Assembly: GCF_023515955.1 (NCBI RefSeq)
Contig: NZ_CP097322.1
Span: forward strand, 6,372,501-6,436,500
Length of the DNA: 64,000 bases
Origin: Streptomyces sp. RerS4
GTDB taxonomy: Bacteria; Actinomycetota; Actinomycetes; Streptomycetales; Streptomycetaceae
Direction: 5' to 3'
In this document: positions 35,189 to 44,842 of the stretch, one piece after another
Position numbering within the stretch: the first letter of the stretch is position 1
Layout: each line of letters opens with the position of its first letter
Made by a program: the position numbers and the translations under genes
Notes under the pieces: model-generated
What the model saw: only the letters and a program-made list of their open reading frames with translations
Told to the model about the DNA's origin: nothing
The model's database searches: none

Positions 35189-36136
35189 GCGGACCCCTCC
35201 CGGGCGGCGAACCGCTCGGCGGCCCGGGGCGCCGGCACGGTCCCGGACACGCTTCCCGACCAGGGCGGCGGGGCGGCGTGGCCGACACCTGCGCCAGGGC
35301 GCGCCCGCCGGGCGCGCCGGGGGTCGGGTCGGCGGTCGCGTCGGCGGTCGGACGGGCTGTCGGAACTGCTGCCGGGCGGCGGTCGGGTCGATCCCGTCGG
35401 CCGCGACGCCCACCCTCCGCGACCTGGCCCGGAACGCCAGCACGCCCGCGACGCCGATCAGGCACAGCGCGTACGCCGCCGTCACCCAGGCGTCGGCGGG
35501 GCGGCCCGCCTTGAGGCCGTGCACCAGGCAGGCGCCCCACGCCGGGTACGCGCCGATGTGCAGGGCCCGCCACCACAGGGAGCGACCGCGCGTCGCGAAG
35601 ACACTACGCACCGCACCGGAGACCGCGACGGACACGAAGAGATATCCGGCCAGTGTGCCGAGGCCGATGACGACCGGCCGGTCCGCGTCGGCGAACGGCA
35701 CCGCGGCGGCCGTCCCGGAGGTCTGGCCCTGCGCGACCTTCACCCAGATGTGCAAGGCGAGGAAGCCCAGCCCCGCCACCGCCAACCCGCGGTGCACGCC
35801 CTGGGCCAGCAGCCGGTGCCCCGACCCGAGCACCATCCGGTCGGTGGCCGCCAGTCCCCACAGGACGGTGGCGGTGAGCGAGACGAGCGAGAGCACGCCC
35901 GCCCCGTAGTCGAGGAACTCCCACACCCGGGTCAAGGCGCCCGCGCGTGCCGCGACGAGGAGGGAGACCAGCGCCGCGGCGGCGGCGCAGATCACGCTCG
36001 GACGCAGCCTGCCGGCGGAGGGGAGCAGGGAGGGCCGCCGGACGGCCCGTTTTCCGGCGGCGGGTGCGGTGGCCGCGTGTCGGCTTCCGCGTCGGGCTCT
36101 GTGCGAGCGGGGCATCTGCGGCTGGTACAGGGGCAT
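35185..36136 (-). CDS. Ferric-reductase/cytochrome-b-like membrane protein (3' end frame uncertain)
   Basis: ATG 36136 follows AGGAG by six bases. The protein has a basic N-terminus and about six membrane helices with heme-ligand-type histidines (HRGLAVAGLGFLALHIW, then WWRALHIGAYPAWGACLVHG), typical of ferric-reductase-like transmembrane domains. In the given sequence its frame runs without a stop into the NuoF-like gene, which would make a 799-aa fusion. However, another frame reads PPPWSGSVSGTVPAPRAAERF and ends in TGA at 35185-35187, overlapping the NuoF GTG. One or two indels in the G/C-rich linker (35260-35380) would restore two coupled genes. I favour two genes. Confidence 0.65.
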
Positions 36137-36589
36137 CCAGGTCTCCTGTGCACCCGGGCTCCGAGCACTCCACCTGGCGCTCGGCACCCGGGGTTGTCGT
36201 CGGTGGTGGCCGGCAGCGCTGTGGATTCCCGCGCCGGCCGAGGGGGCTCGGGGCCGGAGTGCAGCAGCATCGTGGAGGCACACGGCACCTCCACGGAATT
36301 TATCGAAACGTGATAATTTCTCGCGCGCCGTCTCCTGGCCATCGAACAACGCCGGAAGATTCCCTTCCAGTGGGGGTTGTGACAGGCCACCGCGCCGCTC
36401 GCCGACTACGCGCCGACGGCGGCAAAAACAAGGCAAAACCGCGGGACCAAATGTGGCCGAATCCCTCCAGAAGGGGGTCAGGTCACTGCAACTCTCTTGG
36501 CACACAAGGTTGTTGGCGAGACAGGCAACCTCGGTGGGCCCGGCCGTGCTTCCTGCGGACAGGCCTTCCCCGGCAAGAACGAGGCAACG
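36137..36589. promoter_or_regulatory. Divergent region between the cytochrome-like and PucR genes
   Basis: This 453-bp interval has no credible gene. TTATC (36300-36304) and GATAA (36312-36316) form an inverted repeat in a locally AT-rich stretch, a plausible operator or promoter core for either direction. The rest shows nothing clear. Confidence 0.4.
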
Positions 36590-37708
36590 ATGTGTGAACT
36601 TCTGAACCGCATCTGGTCCCGCCCCCGAGGCGAGTGGAGACGCGTCCTGCGCACGGAACTCCCCGGGTTGGCGGCCGAGATAGTGGAGGAGCTTCTGCAT
36701 GGAATTCCAGGATTTTCCGCATTTATCGATGACAACGATGCCGGCGGTGACGAAGTCCTCAGACAGCGGGTGGAAGAGGCGCTGCTCAGCGTGCTCGGCT
36801 ACCGCGAGGAGGAGGACCGGCACGACGGCCGGCAGGAAGGAGGGGACGAGGAAACGCGCGAGGGGGTGAGGGGGCGGGCCTCCGCCCCCACGGGCCCGTC
36901 CGCCCAGGCCATGTCCCTGGCCGCGCAGGACCTCTTCCGCGCCCTCACCGACGACCGGGCCGCGTCGGAAGCGTCCCTCGCGGACCTCGCCGAGGCGGCC
37001 GGTTGGCCCCTGCCCGACGCCGTACGGGCCGTCGCGCTGGCCACCCCTGGCGAGACGCAGCAGTTGGCGGCGGCCCTGGAGGACGCCCTGCCCGGCATGT
37101 TCGGCGGACGCCCCTGCCTGCTGCTGCCGAGTACGGACCCCGACGGCCGCGCCGAGCTGGAACTTCCGCTCCGCGGCCGGTTCGCCACCGTCGGCCACGC
37201 CGTCCCCCTGCGGGACGCCGCGTCGTCGCTGCGCTGGGCCCTGCGCCTGCTCGCCCTGGCGCCGTCACGGGGAAGCCAGGACGCGCGGGCCGTCTTCGTG
37301 GACGACCACCTCTCCACCCTCCTCCTGCTCCAGGACGAGCCGCTGGCCCACGCGCTGGCCGCCCGCTGGCTGCGTCCGCTCGCCGACCTGACCCCCCGCC
37401 AGAGCGAACGCCTGGAAGTGACCCTGCTCGCCTGGCTGGAGGGCGGCGGCGCACCCGAGGCCGCCAAGGCCCTGAGCGTGCACCCGCAGACCGTCCGCTA
37501 CCGCATGCGGCAGCTGGAGAAGCTCTTCGGACCCAACCTGCGCGATCCGCGGACCCGGTTCGAGCTGGAAATGGCCCTGCGCACCCGCAGGTTGATGGCC
37601 CAGGTGCGGCGCCGGCACTCGCGCGTCGGCCGCCGGGCCGGCCGCGTCGTCACCGCCGACTTCACCCCGCCCCTCGTCGGCCGGATGGCCCGCGTCAACG
37701 GCCTGTGA
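36590..37708 (+). CDS. PucR-type helix-turn-helix transcriptional regulator
   Basis: This 372-aa protein ends in a PucR-type helix-turn-helix (AKALSVHPQTVRYRMRQLEKLFGPNLRDPRTRFELEMAL), with a central GGDEF-like or ligand domain and an acidic, charged linker (EEEDRHDGRQEGGDEE). The ATG at 36590 follows GAGG. Members regulate purine, amino-acid or secondary metabolism genes; some bind DNA without a known ligand. It is divergent from the redox gene pair and may control it. Confidence 0.87.
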   Translation: MCELLNRIWSRPRGEWRRVLRTELPGLAAEIVEELLHGIPGFSAFIDDNDAGGDEVLRQRVEEALLSVLGYREEEDRHDGRQEGGDEETREGVRGRASAPTGPSAQAMSLAAQDLFRALTDDRAASEASLADLAEAAGWPLPDAVRAVALATPGETQQLAAALEDALPGMFGGRPCLLLPSTDPDGRAELELPLRGRFATVGHAVPLRDAASSLRWALRLLALAPSRGSQDARAVFVDDHLSTLLLLQDEPLAHALAARWLRPLADLTPRQSERLEVTLLAWLEGGGAPEAAKALSVHPQTVRYRMRQLEKLFGPNLRDPRTRFELEMALRTRRLMAQVRRRHSRVGRRAGRVVTADFTPPLVGRMARVNGL

Positions 37709-37727
37709 CCCCCCTCGCGTGACACGC

Positions 37728-37768
37728 CCGCGGCCCGGCACCGTCCTCGTGACGGTGCCGGGCCGCGG
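37728..37768. terminator. Bidirectional terminator between PucR and DUF1996 genes
   Basis: CCGCGGCCCGGCACCGTC (37728-37745) and its exact complement (37751-37768) form an 18-bp stem with a 5-base loop, between convergent genes whose stops are at 37708 and 37802. Confidence 0.85.
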
Positions 37769-37801
37769 TGCCGCGTAGGGCACGGCAAGGGGAGGGGGTG
37801 G

Positions 37802-39202
37802 TCAGCGGCAGGTGCGGCCGGAGTTGATGCAGTCCACCGCCTTGGCCATCAGGCCGTCCGACATCACGTTGATGAAGTCGCCGTGGTCGGTGACCGGCTT
37901 GTGGAGCTGCTCCGGGAAGCTGTCGACGGCGATCCGCGCGCCGGGTGCCACCCCGTAGGTGACCTTCTGGACCAGTGCCGGGACGGCCGTGAAGCCCTTC
38001 TTGCAGCGGCCGTTGGCATCGGGGAAGGCCATGTGCGTGCGGTGGTTGGCGCTGTCCGTGTTGCGCCCGTCCCAGCAGCTCTGGAAGGTGAAGGTGCGCA
38101 CCACGTCACTGCCCTTCGGGCAGATCGGGTACTTGTCCTTGAGCTGGCGGTCCTCGAAGCCGGTGCAGCTCCACGAGGCGTTGGCGTTGGCCGTGCCGTT
38201 CGCGAAGGCCTTCGCGTCCCCGGTGATCACGCGCAGGAAGCGCGGCATGGCTTTCACCTGCCCGACGGGGCTTCCCTTGAAGGTGGTCGTGACCTGCTTG
38301 GGGCGCAGGATGGTGCCGACGTTGGCGTCCTGTCCGCCGCCGGGCGCCCGCGCGTCCCGCTCGGCCTTGCCGTCGCGCAGCCTCAACACCGGCCAGTAGT
38401 AGGTGGATTGGTCGCCGTTGCGGCAGGTGGTGCCCGAGGCGGCGAGGCTGTCGTTGGTGGAGAAGGCGTCGGTGGACTGGTTGCCGACGTAGTCGTGCAT
38501 GTGGTGCGCCCCGTTCGAGACGCCCGGGGCGACGATCACGTTGTCGGGGTTGAAGTGGCCGTTCTCGTTGCGGCCGCACTCGGAGCTGAAGGAGCCCGAG
38601 GAGGCGCCGCGTTGGGGCGCCGGCGTACGGACGTTCGGACGGACCTTGGTGATGGACACGAAGTCGCTCCGCGCGGGCCCGCCCTTCTGACCGAGACCGC
38701 GCGCCGCCGACGCGTCCGCCGCCAAGCCCGCTGCCGAGTCGGAGGCCGCGTCGGAGGCCGCGTCCTCCTCGGCCGGGGCCTCCTTCATCTCACACCCGCT
38801 GAGCGCCTCCAGCCCCTCCGCGCGCCCGCCCGACCGGCCTATCGCCTCGGATATCCGACCGATCGTGGCGCCGCGCTGCTGCTTCAACTGGCCGAGCAGT
38901 GCCTCCGATTGCTTCTCGCCGGCGGCGAGCCGCCGGTAGGCGTCGGCCACCTGTACGTCCAACCGCGCGAGGTTCTCGTCGACCTCGGACCGGGCGCCGT
39001 CGGGCACCGAGGTCAGCCGGTCTCCGACGTCCGGGCAGTCGATGGTGGTCGTCACCCGCCCCGTGCGCGCGTCGTCCTGTCCGGCGTTGGCGTTGCCGGC
39101 GATGAAGGCGACCGCGCCGCCGCCGAGCGCCAGGGCGGAGATCACGGCCAGCAGCTTGCGGGAGGGACGGGAATGTCGCGTCGTTCGCGTCGTTCGACTC
39201 AT
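37802..39202 (-). CDS. Secreted DUF1996 domain protein
   Basis: This 466-aa protein has a Sec signal (RKLLAVISALALGGGAVAFIAGNANA), a coiled-coil-like N-terminal part (EVDENLARLDVQVADAYRRL), an acidic Ala/Asp/Ser linker and a C-terminal DUF1996 domain: CGRNENGHFNPDN, GAHHMHDYVGNQSTDAFST, the later SCWDGRNTDSANHRTHMAFP and HGDFINVM. Its histidine and acidic motifs suggest metal or polysaccharide binding; the activity is unknown. The start is ATG 39202 without a strong ribosome site. It begins 14 bp after the DUF4142 gene and is probably co-expressed with it. Confidence 0.9.
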   Translation of the reverse strand: MSRTTRTTRHSRPSRKLLAVISALALGGGAVAFIAGNANAGQDDARTGRVTTTIDCPDVGDRLTSVPDGARSEVDENLARLDVQVADAYRRLAAGEKQSEALLGQLKQQRGATIGRISEAIGRSGGRAEGLEALSGCEMKEAPAEEDAASDAASDSAAGLAADASAARGLGQKGGPARSDFVSITKVRPNVRTPAPQRGASSGSFSSECGRNENGHFNPDNVIVAPGVSNGAHHMHDYVGNQSTDAFSTNDSLAASGTTCRNGDQSTYYWPVLRLRDGKAERDARAPGGGQDANVGTILRPKQVTTTFKGSPVGQVKAMPRFLRVITGDAKAFANGTANANASWSCTGFEDRQLKDKYPICPKGSDVVRTFTFQSCWDGRNTDSANHRTHMAFPDANGRCKKGFTAVPALVQKVTYGVAPGARIAVDSFPEQLHKPVTDHGDFINVMSDGLMAKAVDCINSGRTCR

Positions 39203-39216
39203 CGGATCACGTCACT

Positions 39217-39963
39217 TCACTTCTTCGGTCGGATATGGGAGGGGGACGAGGCCCCCTGGTGGCCGGACGGGGCGGGGGAGCTGTCGGAGAGGGCGTCGAA
39301 GTCGACGAGCCCGCTCTCCTCCAGCACCGAAATGTGGTCCAGGACCGTCGCGTTGGCCGAGGTGGCCAGGGCCCGCACCATCGAGTTGCGCGTCTGCGCC
39401 CGTACCTGAGCCACGAGCGCGAAGACCTTGCCGTGCGCGCGGCGCAGTAGCTGGATGAACAGCCGCTCGTACTCGCTTCCCTGCGCCGCCCGGTCCAACT
39501 GGCCGAGCCACTCCTGCTGTTGGGGCGAGGGCCGGTCCGGCAGGTCCATGCCGAGGGCCTGCCCCACCTGGAGCACCTGCCGGTCCAGTTCGGTGTGGCC
39601 CTCCACGAGGTGGTCCCCGGCCGTACGGACCGAGGCCCGCGTCCCGCGCTGCTGCGCCTGCCGCCCGGCCGGCAGCTCCCACAGCCCGGCGAGGCGCACC
39701 TTGCGCACGAAGTCGCGGTCGACGGCGGTCAGCGGCCCGTACGCCGTGCTCATCGTCCCGGCGCCATCGTCATCGGCGGCGGAAAGCCCGCCGGCCGGGG
39801 CGGCGTTGGCGCTCACGGCGGACGCGCGGTCGCCGAACTTCGAGACGGGGATCAGCAGCGCGACGAGGGTGACGGCGAGCGCGGCGATGACGAGACCGCT
39901 TCCGATCGTGTATCTGGTCGCCACCGACATGCCGCTGCCGGATCGTCGCCGGAATGACAGCAC
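39217..39963 (-). CDS. Membrane-anchored DUF4142 protein
   Basis: This 248-aa protein starts at GTG 39963, fixed by AAGGAGG four bases upstream. An N-terminal membrane segment (VIAALAVTLVALLIPV) precedes a ferritin-like four-helix DUF4142 domain (VDRDFVRKVRLAGLWEL, GHTELDRQVLQVGQALG, SEYERLFIQLLRRAHGKVF). In this family the helices often carry metal-like His/Glu positions, but few are visible here. It is first in an operon with the DUF1996 gene and is divergent from polX. Confidence 0.88.
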   Translation of the reverse strand: MLSFRRRSGSGMSVATRYTIGSGLVIAALAVTLVALLIPVSKFGDRASAVSANAAPAGGLSAADDDGAGTMSTAYGPLTAVDRDFVRKVRLAGLWELPAGRQAQQRGTRASVRTAGDHLVEGHTELDRQVLQVGQALGMDLPDRPSPQQQEWLGQLDRAAQGSEYERLFIQLLRRAHGKVFALVAQVRAQTRNSMVRALATSANATVLDHISVLEESGLVDFDALSDSSPAPSGHQGASSPSHIRPKK

Positions 39964-40198
39964 AGTGCCTCCTTGCTCCAGGGGCCGGCGGGAGCCGGGC
40001 GCGAGCGCGAGGCCGTACGCGCCGCGTGCTCACCCGCACTCCCGAGGTGCCACGGGACGCTAGTGCCCGTGAGGGCACCGCCACGGAAGGGCCATCACCA
40101 TCGGATAAACATCCGGACCGGCTCCCGGGGCCCTGCTATGGTGCCGCGTCCACACAGCACGGGGAGACCCTCGCGGCGTCCGGGGGCATCCTGGAGAC
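39964..40198. other. Intergenic region between DUF4142 and polX
   Basis: This 235-bp divergent interval must hold promoters for both directions. I see no convincing boxes, palindromes or small genes in it apart from the strong ribosome site of the DUF4142 gene. Confidence 0.5.
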
Positions 40199-41929
40199 AT
40201 GACCCGAGCCAACGACGAGGTCGAGGCGCTCCTCCAGGAGTACGCCGACATCATCGCGATCCGGGGCGGGGAGGCGTTCAAGGCACGCGCCTACGAGAAG
40301 GCCGCCCGCGCCGTCGGGGGCTACCCGAAGGACATCTCGACCCTCGACGCCAAAGGCCTGCGCGAGATCCCCAACGTCGGCAAGTCGCTCGCCGACAAGA
40401 TCGTCGAATACCTGCGGACCGGCCGCATGCCCGCCGTCGACGAGGCCAGGGCGTCCGTGCCCGCCGGAGTGCGCGAGCTGATCGCGATTCCCGGCCTGGG
40501 GCCCCGTAGGGCCATGGTCCTGTACGAGGAACTGGGGATCACCTCGGCCGAACAGCTCGCCGACGCCATCCACCGGGAACGGCTGCGCGATCTGAAGGGC
40601 TTCGGCGAGCGGACCGAGGAGAACATCCTCCACGGCATCTCCGTACTCCAGAAGGCCGGCGAGGGCCGGATCCTCATCAGCGCGGCCATGGACATCGCGG
40701 AGCAGATCGTCGCCGAGCTGTCGGACGTCCGCGGTTGCGTCCGGTGCGCGTACGCCGGGTCCCTGCGCCGGATGCGGGAGACCATCGGCGACGTCGACAT
40801 CCTGGTGGCCGCGCACCGCTCGGCCCCGTTCATGGAGGCCCTCACCGCCCTCCCGCAGACGGCCGAGGTCATCACACGCGGCGAGAAGAAGACCTCCGTA
40901 CGCACCGCCACCGGTCTTCAAGTCGATCTCCGGGTCCTCCCGCCCGTCTCCTGGGGCGCGGGCCTCCAGTACTTCACCGGTTCCAAGGCCCACAACATCC
41001 GCACCCGGGAACGCGCCGTGCGCCAAGGCCTCAAACTGTCCGAGTACGGGCTCTTCGACACCGAGAGCGGCGAGAACCTCACCTCCGCGACCGAGGAGGC
41101 CATCTACGCCAGGCTCGGACTGCCCTGGATACCGCCGACACTGCGCGAGGACCGCGGCGAGATCGAGGCCGGGCTGCGCGGCGAACTGCCCGAGCTGCTC
41201 ACGGAGAAGGACATCCGCGGCGACCTGCACACCCACACCGACCTCACCGACGGCCTGGCCCCGCTGGAGGACATGGTGGCCGCCGCTGCCGCCCGGGGCT
41301 ACGCGTACTACGCGGTCACCGACCACGCCCCCAACCTGTACATGCAGCGCATGACCACCGAGAAGATCCTCGCCCAACGCGAACGGATGCGCGCGCTGGA
41401 CGGCGCGCACCACAGGATGCGGCTGCTGCACGGCACCGAACTCAACATCGGCCCGGACGGCTCCCTGGACTGGCCCGACGAGTTCCTCGCGGACTTCGAC
41501 CTCTGCGTGGCCTCGGTCCACTCGCACTTCAACCAGAGCCGGCGGGAACTCACCCGTCGCCTCGTCCGTGCCTGCGAGAACCCGAACGTCGCCGTCATCG
41601 GCCACCCCACGACCCGCCGGATCGGCAAACGCCCCGCCATCGACGCCGACTTCGACGCGGTGTTCGAAGCCTGCGCGCGCTCGGGCACCGCCCTGGAGAT
41701 CAACGCGCATCCCGAGCGGCTCGACCTGTGCGACGAGGACATCCTGCGCGCGAAGGCCTACGGCGTGAAGTTCGCCGTGAACTCCGACGCGCACGCCACC
41801 ACGCACCTGCCCTACATGCGCTACGGGGTGGCGACGGCGCAACGCGGCTGGCTGACCAAGGACGACGTCATCAACACCTGGCCCCTGGCCAGGCTGCGAC
41901 GGTTCCTGGGGGGAAAGAAGGGCACCTGA
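40199..41929 (+). CDS. polX: DNA polymerase/3'-5' exonuclease PolX
   Basis: This 576-aa protein combines a family X polymerase (helix-hairpin-helix LREIPNVGKSLADKI and LIAIPGLGPRRAMVLYEEL, palm motif YAGSLRRMRETIGDVDILV with two catalytic aspartates, and VDLRVL with the third) and a C-terminal PHP exonuclease (GDLHTHTDLTDG, TDHAPNL, HGTELNI, VASVHSHF, INAHPERLD, NSDAHAT). Order and length are as in bacterial PolX, which fills short gaps in base excision repair. The ATG at 40199 is preceded by GGAG-like sequence. It stops 6 bp before the end of the convergent transporter gene. Confidence 0.95.
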   Translation: MTRANDEVEALLQEYADIIAIRGGEAFKARAYEKAARAVGGYPKDISTLDAKGLREIPNVGKSLADKIVEYLRTGRMPAVDEARASVPAGVRELIAIPGLGPRRAMVLYEELGITSAEQLADAIHRERLRDLKGFGERTEENILHGISVLQKAGEGRILISAAMDIAEQIVAELSDVRGCVRCAYAGSLRRMRETIGDVDILVAAHRSAPFMEALTALPQTAEVITRGEKKTSVRTATGLQVDLRVLPPVSWGAGLQYFTGSKAHNIRTRERAVRQGLKLSEYGLFDTESGENLTSATEEAIYARLGLPWIPPTLREDRGEIEAGLRGELPELLTEKDIRGDLHTHTDLTDGLAPLEDMVAAAAARGYAYYAVTDHAPNLYMQRMTTEKILAQRERMRALDGAHHRMRLLHGTELNIGPDGSLDWPDEFLADFDLCVASVHSHFNQSRRELTRRLVRACENPNVAVIGHPTTRRIGKRPAIDADFDAVFEACARSGTALEINAHPERLDLCDEDILRAKAYGVKFAVNSDAHATTHLPYMRYGVATAQRGWLTKDDVINTWPLARLRRFLGGKKGT

Positions 41930-41935
41930 CGCGAG

Positions 41936-44836
41936 CTACCCGAGTTGCCGGCGGACCAGCTCGTGGAAGGGGCCGTCCGTATCGGCGAGCAGCTCGGCGG
42001 GCGGTCCCTGCTGGGCGATCCGGCCCTCCGCCATGACGATCACCCGGTCGGCGTCCATGATCGTGGAGAGGCGATGGGCGATGACGATACGGGTGGAGCG
42101 CAGGGCGCGGGTGGACTCGATGACCACGCGCTGGGCCTCGTTGTCCAGCGCGCTGGTGGCCTCGTCCAGGAAGAGCACGCGGGGCTTGCGGATGAGGGCC
42201 TGGGCGATCATCAGCCGCTGGCGTTGGCCGCCCGAGACCGTGCCCCCGCCGTCGGACAGCATCGTGTGCATGCCCATGGGCATGGCCTTGATGTCCTCCG
42301 CCAGGCCCGCCATCGATGCCGCCTCCCACGCCTCGTCGAGCGTGTACGTCTCGGCCCCGCAGACGCAGTCGAGGATCGAGCCCGAGAAGGGCCGGCTGTT
42401 CTGCAGGACGACGCCGCACTGGCGGCGCACGGCCGCCTGATCGAGCGCCGCCAGATCCTGGCCGTCGTACAGCACGCTGCCGGCGGCCGGCTTGTCGAAG
42501 CCGATGAGCAGGCGCATCAGTGTCGACTTGCCGCAGCCGCTGGCGCCGACGATCGCGACGAACTCGCCCGGCCGCACGCGCAACGACACGTCGTCCAGTA
42601 CGAGCGGCCCCTCCTCGCTGTAGCGGTAGGAGAGGTTCCGCGCCTCGATCGCGCCACTGAGCACGCCCGGCCGGGCGCCTGCGCCCCGTACCTCGGGGGC
42701 CTCCCGGAAGACCGGCTTGATCTCCTCGAACATCGGCTGCACGGCGGCGGCCGACAGGAGTGCGCCGGTCAGCTGGGTCGCCGAGGACAGCATCATCGTC
42801 ACGGCGGTGCTGAAGGTGAGGAACTCGCCGGCGGACATGCTGCCCCGGGCCGGTCCGGCGAGCAGCATGAACATCACGAGCGTGCAGAGCATCGGACAGA
42901 CCGCGCCCAGCACCGTGACGACGTTCTTGATCCGGCCGATGCGCTGCTGGAGCTCGCGGGTGCGGGCGAACTCCCGCGCCCAGGCGGCGTACGCGAAGCT
43001 CTCGGCCGCCGCGACGCGCAGCTTGGGCAGCCCCCGCAGGGTCTGGAACGCCTGGTTGTTGAGCTTGTTGCCGAGTGTGATCAGCCGCCGCTGGTAGCGC
43101 AGCTGCCACAGCCCCATGCCCAGGAAGACCGCGGCGATGACCAGCAGGAGGGCGACCGCCACCAGGGCCAGGGGCACGCTGTAGACGAGCAGCAGCACGA
43201 GGTTGACGGCGCCGACCGTGCTCGCCTGTACGGCCACCGACCCGATGCCGGACATCACCCGGCGGATGGAGCTGATGCCCATCGCCGCGCTCGCCAGTTC
43301 GCCGGTGGAGCGGCCGGCGAAGAACGTCACCGGCAGCCGCAGCAGTCTGTCCCACACGGCCGGCTGCAACGTCGCCTCGATACGGCCCTCCATGCGCAGG
43401 ATGGAGACGTTCTGCAGCAGCATGAAGGCGGCCGAGACGACGCTCGCCGCGATGAGCGCCAGGGCGCTCTGCACGATCAGGCTGTTCTCGGCGCGCGGTA
43501 CGTACTCGCCGAGCACCTTGCCGGTCGCGATGGGTACGAGCGCGCCCAGGCCGACCGCGGCCAGCCCGCCCAGGACGAGGCCGCGCAGGTCCTCGCCGGT
43601 GCCGCGCAGGCTGAAACGCAGCAGCGCCGGCAGCCCCGTCCCGCCGTCGGGCAGCGGGCGGTAGAGCATGACGGCGGACGGCTCGAAGTCCTCGGCATTG
43701 GCCTTGCCGACGCTCTCGCGCGCTCCGGTCGCGGGGTCGACGGCCTCGTACCGCCCCCGCCGCCACAGCAGCGCGACGGGCGTCCCGTCCTCCTCGCGCC
43801 GGCCCACCAGGGGCCCGCTGTTCTCTCGCCACCAGCGGCCGGCGAGCCTGACGGTGCGGGTGCGGATCCGTGAGGCGCGCGCGATGCGTTCGACGGAGTC
43901 GATCCGCCCGGACGCGGCGTCCGGGGTGCCCGGTTCGGACAGGGTGATGCCGGCCGCGCCGGCGACCAGACGGCACACCGCCAAGGTGGCGTCGTCGCGC
44001 GTACCGTGGCGCGAACGCCGGCCCGAGCGGTCGATGGAAGCGAGGAGCGTGCTGTCGGCCTGGGCACGGGCGGCCTCGCCGGCCTCGATGCCGGCCGCCG
44101 TGCGGTCCTCGTGGGCGCGTTCGAGCTGCTCGATCCAGTCGTCCAGGGCGTACAGCAGGCGGTACTGCTGGTCCACCATGCCCTGCCACAACGCGGCGTC
44201 GACGAGGAGCGCGGCGGCCTGGCCGTATCCCTCGTACCCCTCATATCGCTCGTACAGGGCGCCGTACCGCACGCCGCCCGGCGTCATCTGGATCCACAGG
44301 ATGTCGTCGTCGGCCCCGGCGCCGCCCTCTCGGCCGGTGGTGGCGCGGTTGTCCAGCGGCGCCTGGTAGAGCACCCGAAGGCCGCGGCCGACGCCGAGCG
44401 CGAAGGCGTACTCCAGCGGGCCGAGCGGTGCCTCGGCGGTCGCGTACTGTCCCTGGTTCCACCCGCCGCCGTACTCGGGGCCGCGCTGGAGCTCGTGCAG
44501 CTCGATGCGCCGCAGCCGGCAGCCCCGTAGCGGCCGGGCGGTCAAGGTGTGTTCGGGGCCTTCGGCCGGGCCCAGCAGCAGCGTGCCCGCCTCCAGCCGG
44601 CCCAGGAAATGCCAGTGGCCCCCCTGCGCGGCGTCGACGGCGAACAGGTCGAGCTCGCCGTCCACGACGAGCCACAGCACGAGCGGGCCCTCCAGGGACA
44701 GACTCCGGGCGCCCGCGCAGTCGACGGGCGACCCGAGCCCGCCCAGGGCCGCCACGACCGGATCCGGAGTGGCCACGTAGGCCTGGTGGGGGGACGTCAC
44801 CCCAGTCACCCCAGTCACCTCAGTCACCTCAGCCAC
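41936..44836 (-). CDS. NHLP-type bacteriocin export ABC transporter, permease/ATPase
   Basis: This 966-aa protein has an N-terminal regulatory region with a cyclic-nucleotide-binding-like barrel (LVLWLVVDGELDLFAVD), a six-helix ABC exporter domain, and an ATPase with Walker A GASGCGKST, signature VSGGQRQRL and Walker B VLFLDEATSALD. It matches the second ABC protein of NHLP bacteriocin systems, which lacks a C39 peptidase. GTG 44836 is supported by AAGGAG seven bases upstream; the start lies in a 9-bp tandem repeat giving VTEVTGVTGVT. It follows the peptidase-ABC gene by 1 bp. It probably exports the 72-aa precursor product together with its partner. Confidence 0.9.
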   Translation of the reverse strand: MAEVTEVTGVTGVTSPHQAYVATPDPVVAALGGLGSPVDCAGARSLSLEGPLVLWLVVDGELDLFAVDAAQGGHWHFLGRLEAGTLLLGPAEGPEHTLTARPLRGCRLRRIELHELQRGPEYGGGWNQGQYATAEAPLGPLEYAFALGVGRGLRVLYQAPLDNRATTGREGGAGADDDILWIQMTPGGVRYGALYERYEGYEGYGQAAALLVDAALWQGMVDQQYRLLYALDDWIEQLERAHEDRTAAGIEAGEAARAQADSTLLASIDRSGRRSRHGTRDDATLAVCRLVAGAAGITLSEPGTPDAASGRIDSVERIARASRIRTRTVRLAGRWWRENSGPLVGRREEDGTPVALLWRRGRYEAVDPATGARESVGKANAEDFEPSAVMLYRPLPDGGTGLPALLRFSLRGTGEDLRGLVLGGLAAVGLGALVPIATGKVLGEYVPRAENSLIVQSALALIAASVVSAAFMLLQNVSILRMEGRIEATLQPAVWDRLLRLPVTFFAGRSTGELASAAMGISSIRRVMSGIGSVAVQASTVGAVNLVLLLVYSVPLALVAVALLLVIAAVFLGMGLWQLRYQRRLITLGNKLNNQAFQTLRGLPKLRVAAAESFAYAAWAREFARTRELQQRIGRIKNVVTVLGAVCPMLCTLVMFMLLAGPARGSMSAGEFLTFSTAVTMMLSSATQLTGALLSAAAVQPMFEEIKPVFREAPEVRGAGARPGVLSGAIEARNLSYRYSEEGPLVLDDVSLRVRPGEFVAIVGASGCGKSTLMRLLIGFDKPAAGSVLYDGQDLAALDQAAVRRQCGVVLQNSRPFSGSILDCVCGAETYTLDEAWEAASMAGLAEDIKAMPMGMHTMLSDGGGTVSGGQRQRLMIAQALIRKPRVLFLDEATSALDNEAQRVVIESTRALRSTRIVIAHRLSTIMDADRVIVMAEGRIAQQGPPAELLADTDGPFHELVRRQLG

Positions 44837-44842
44837 CTCAGT
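44798..44842 (+). repeat. 9-bp tandem repeat at the start of the NHLP ATPase gene
   Basis: About five copies of an AGTCACCTC-like nonamer cover the start codon. Read on the minus strand each copy contains GAGGTG or GGGGTG, that is, a purine-rich ribosome-site-like stretch joined to GTG. Copy number changes would move the start in steps of three residues. Confidence 0.7.

Noticed and set aside
36497..36589. Upstream in-frame GTG start for the PucR gene
   Set aside because: The ATG at 36590 has GAGG and begins the conserved part; the extension looks noncoding.
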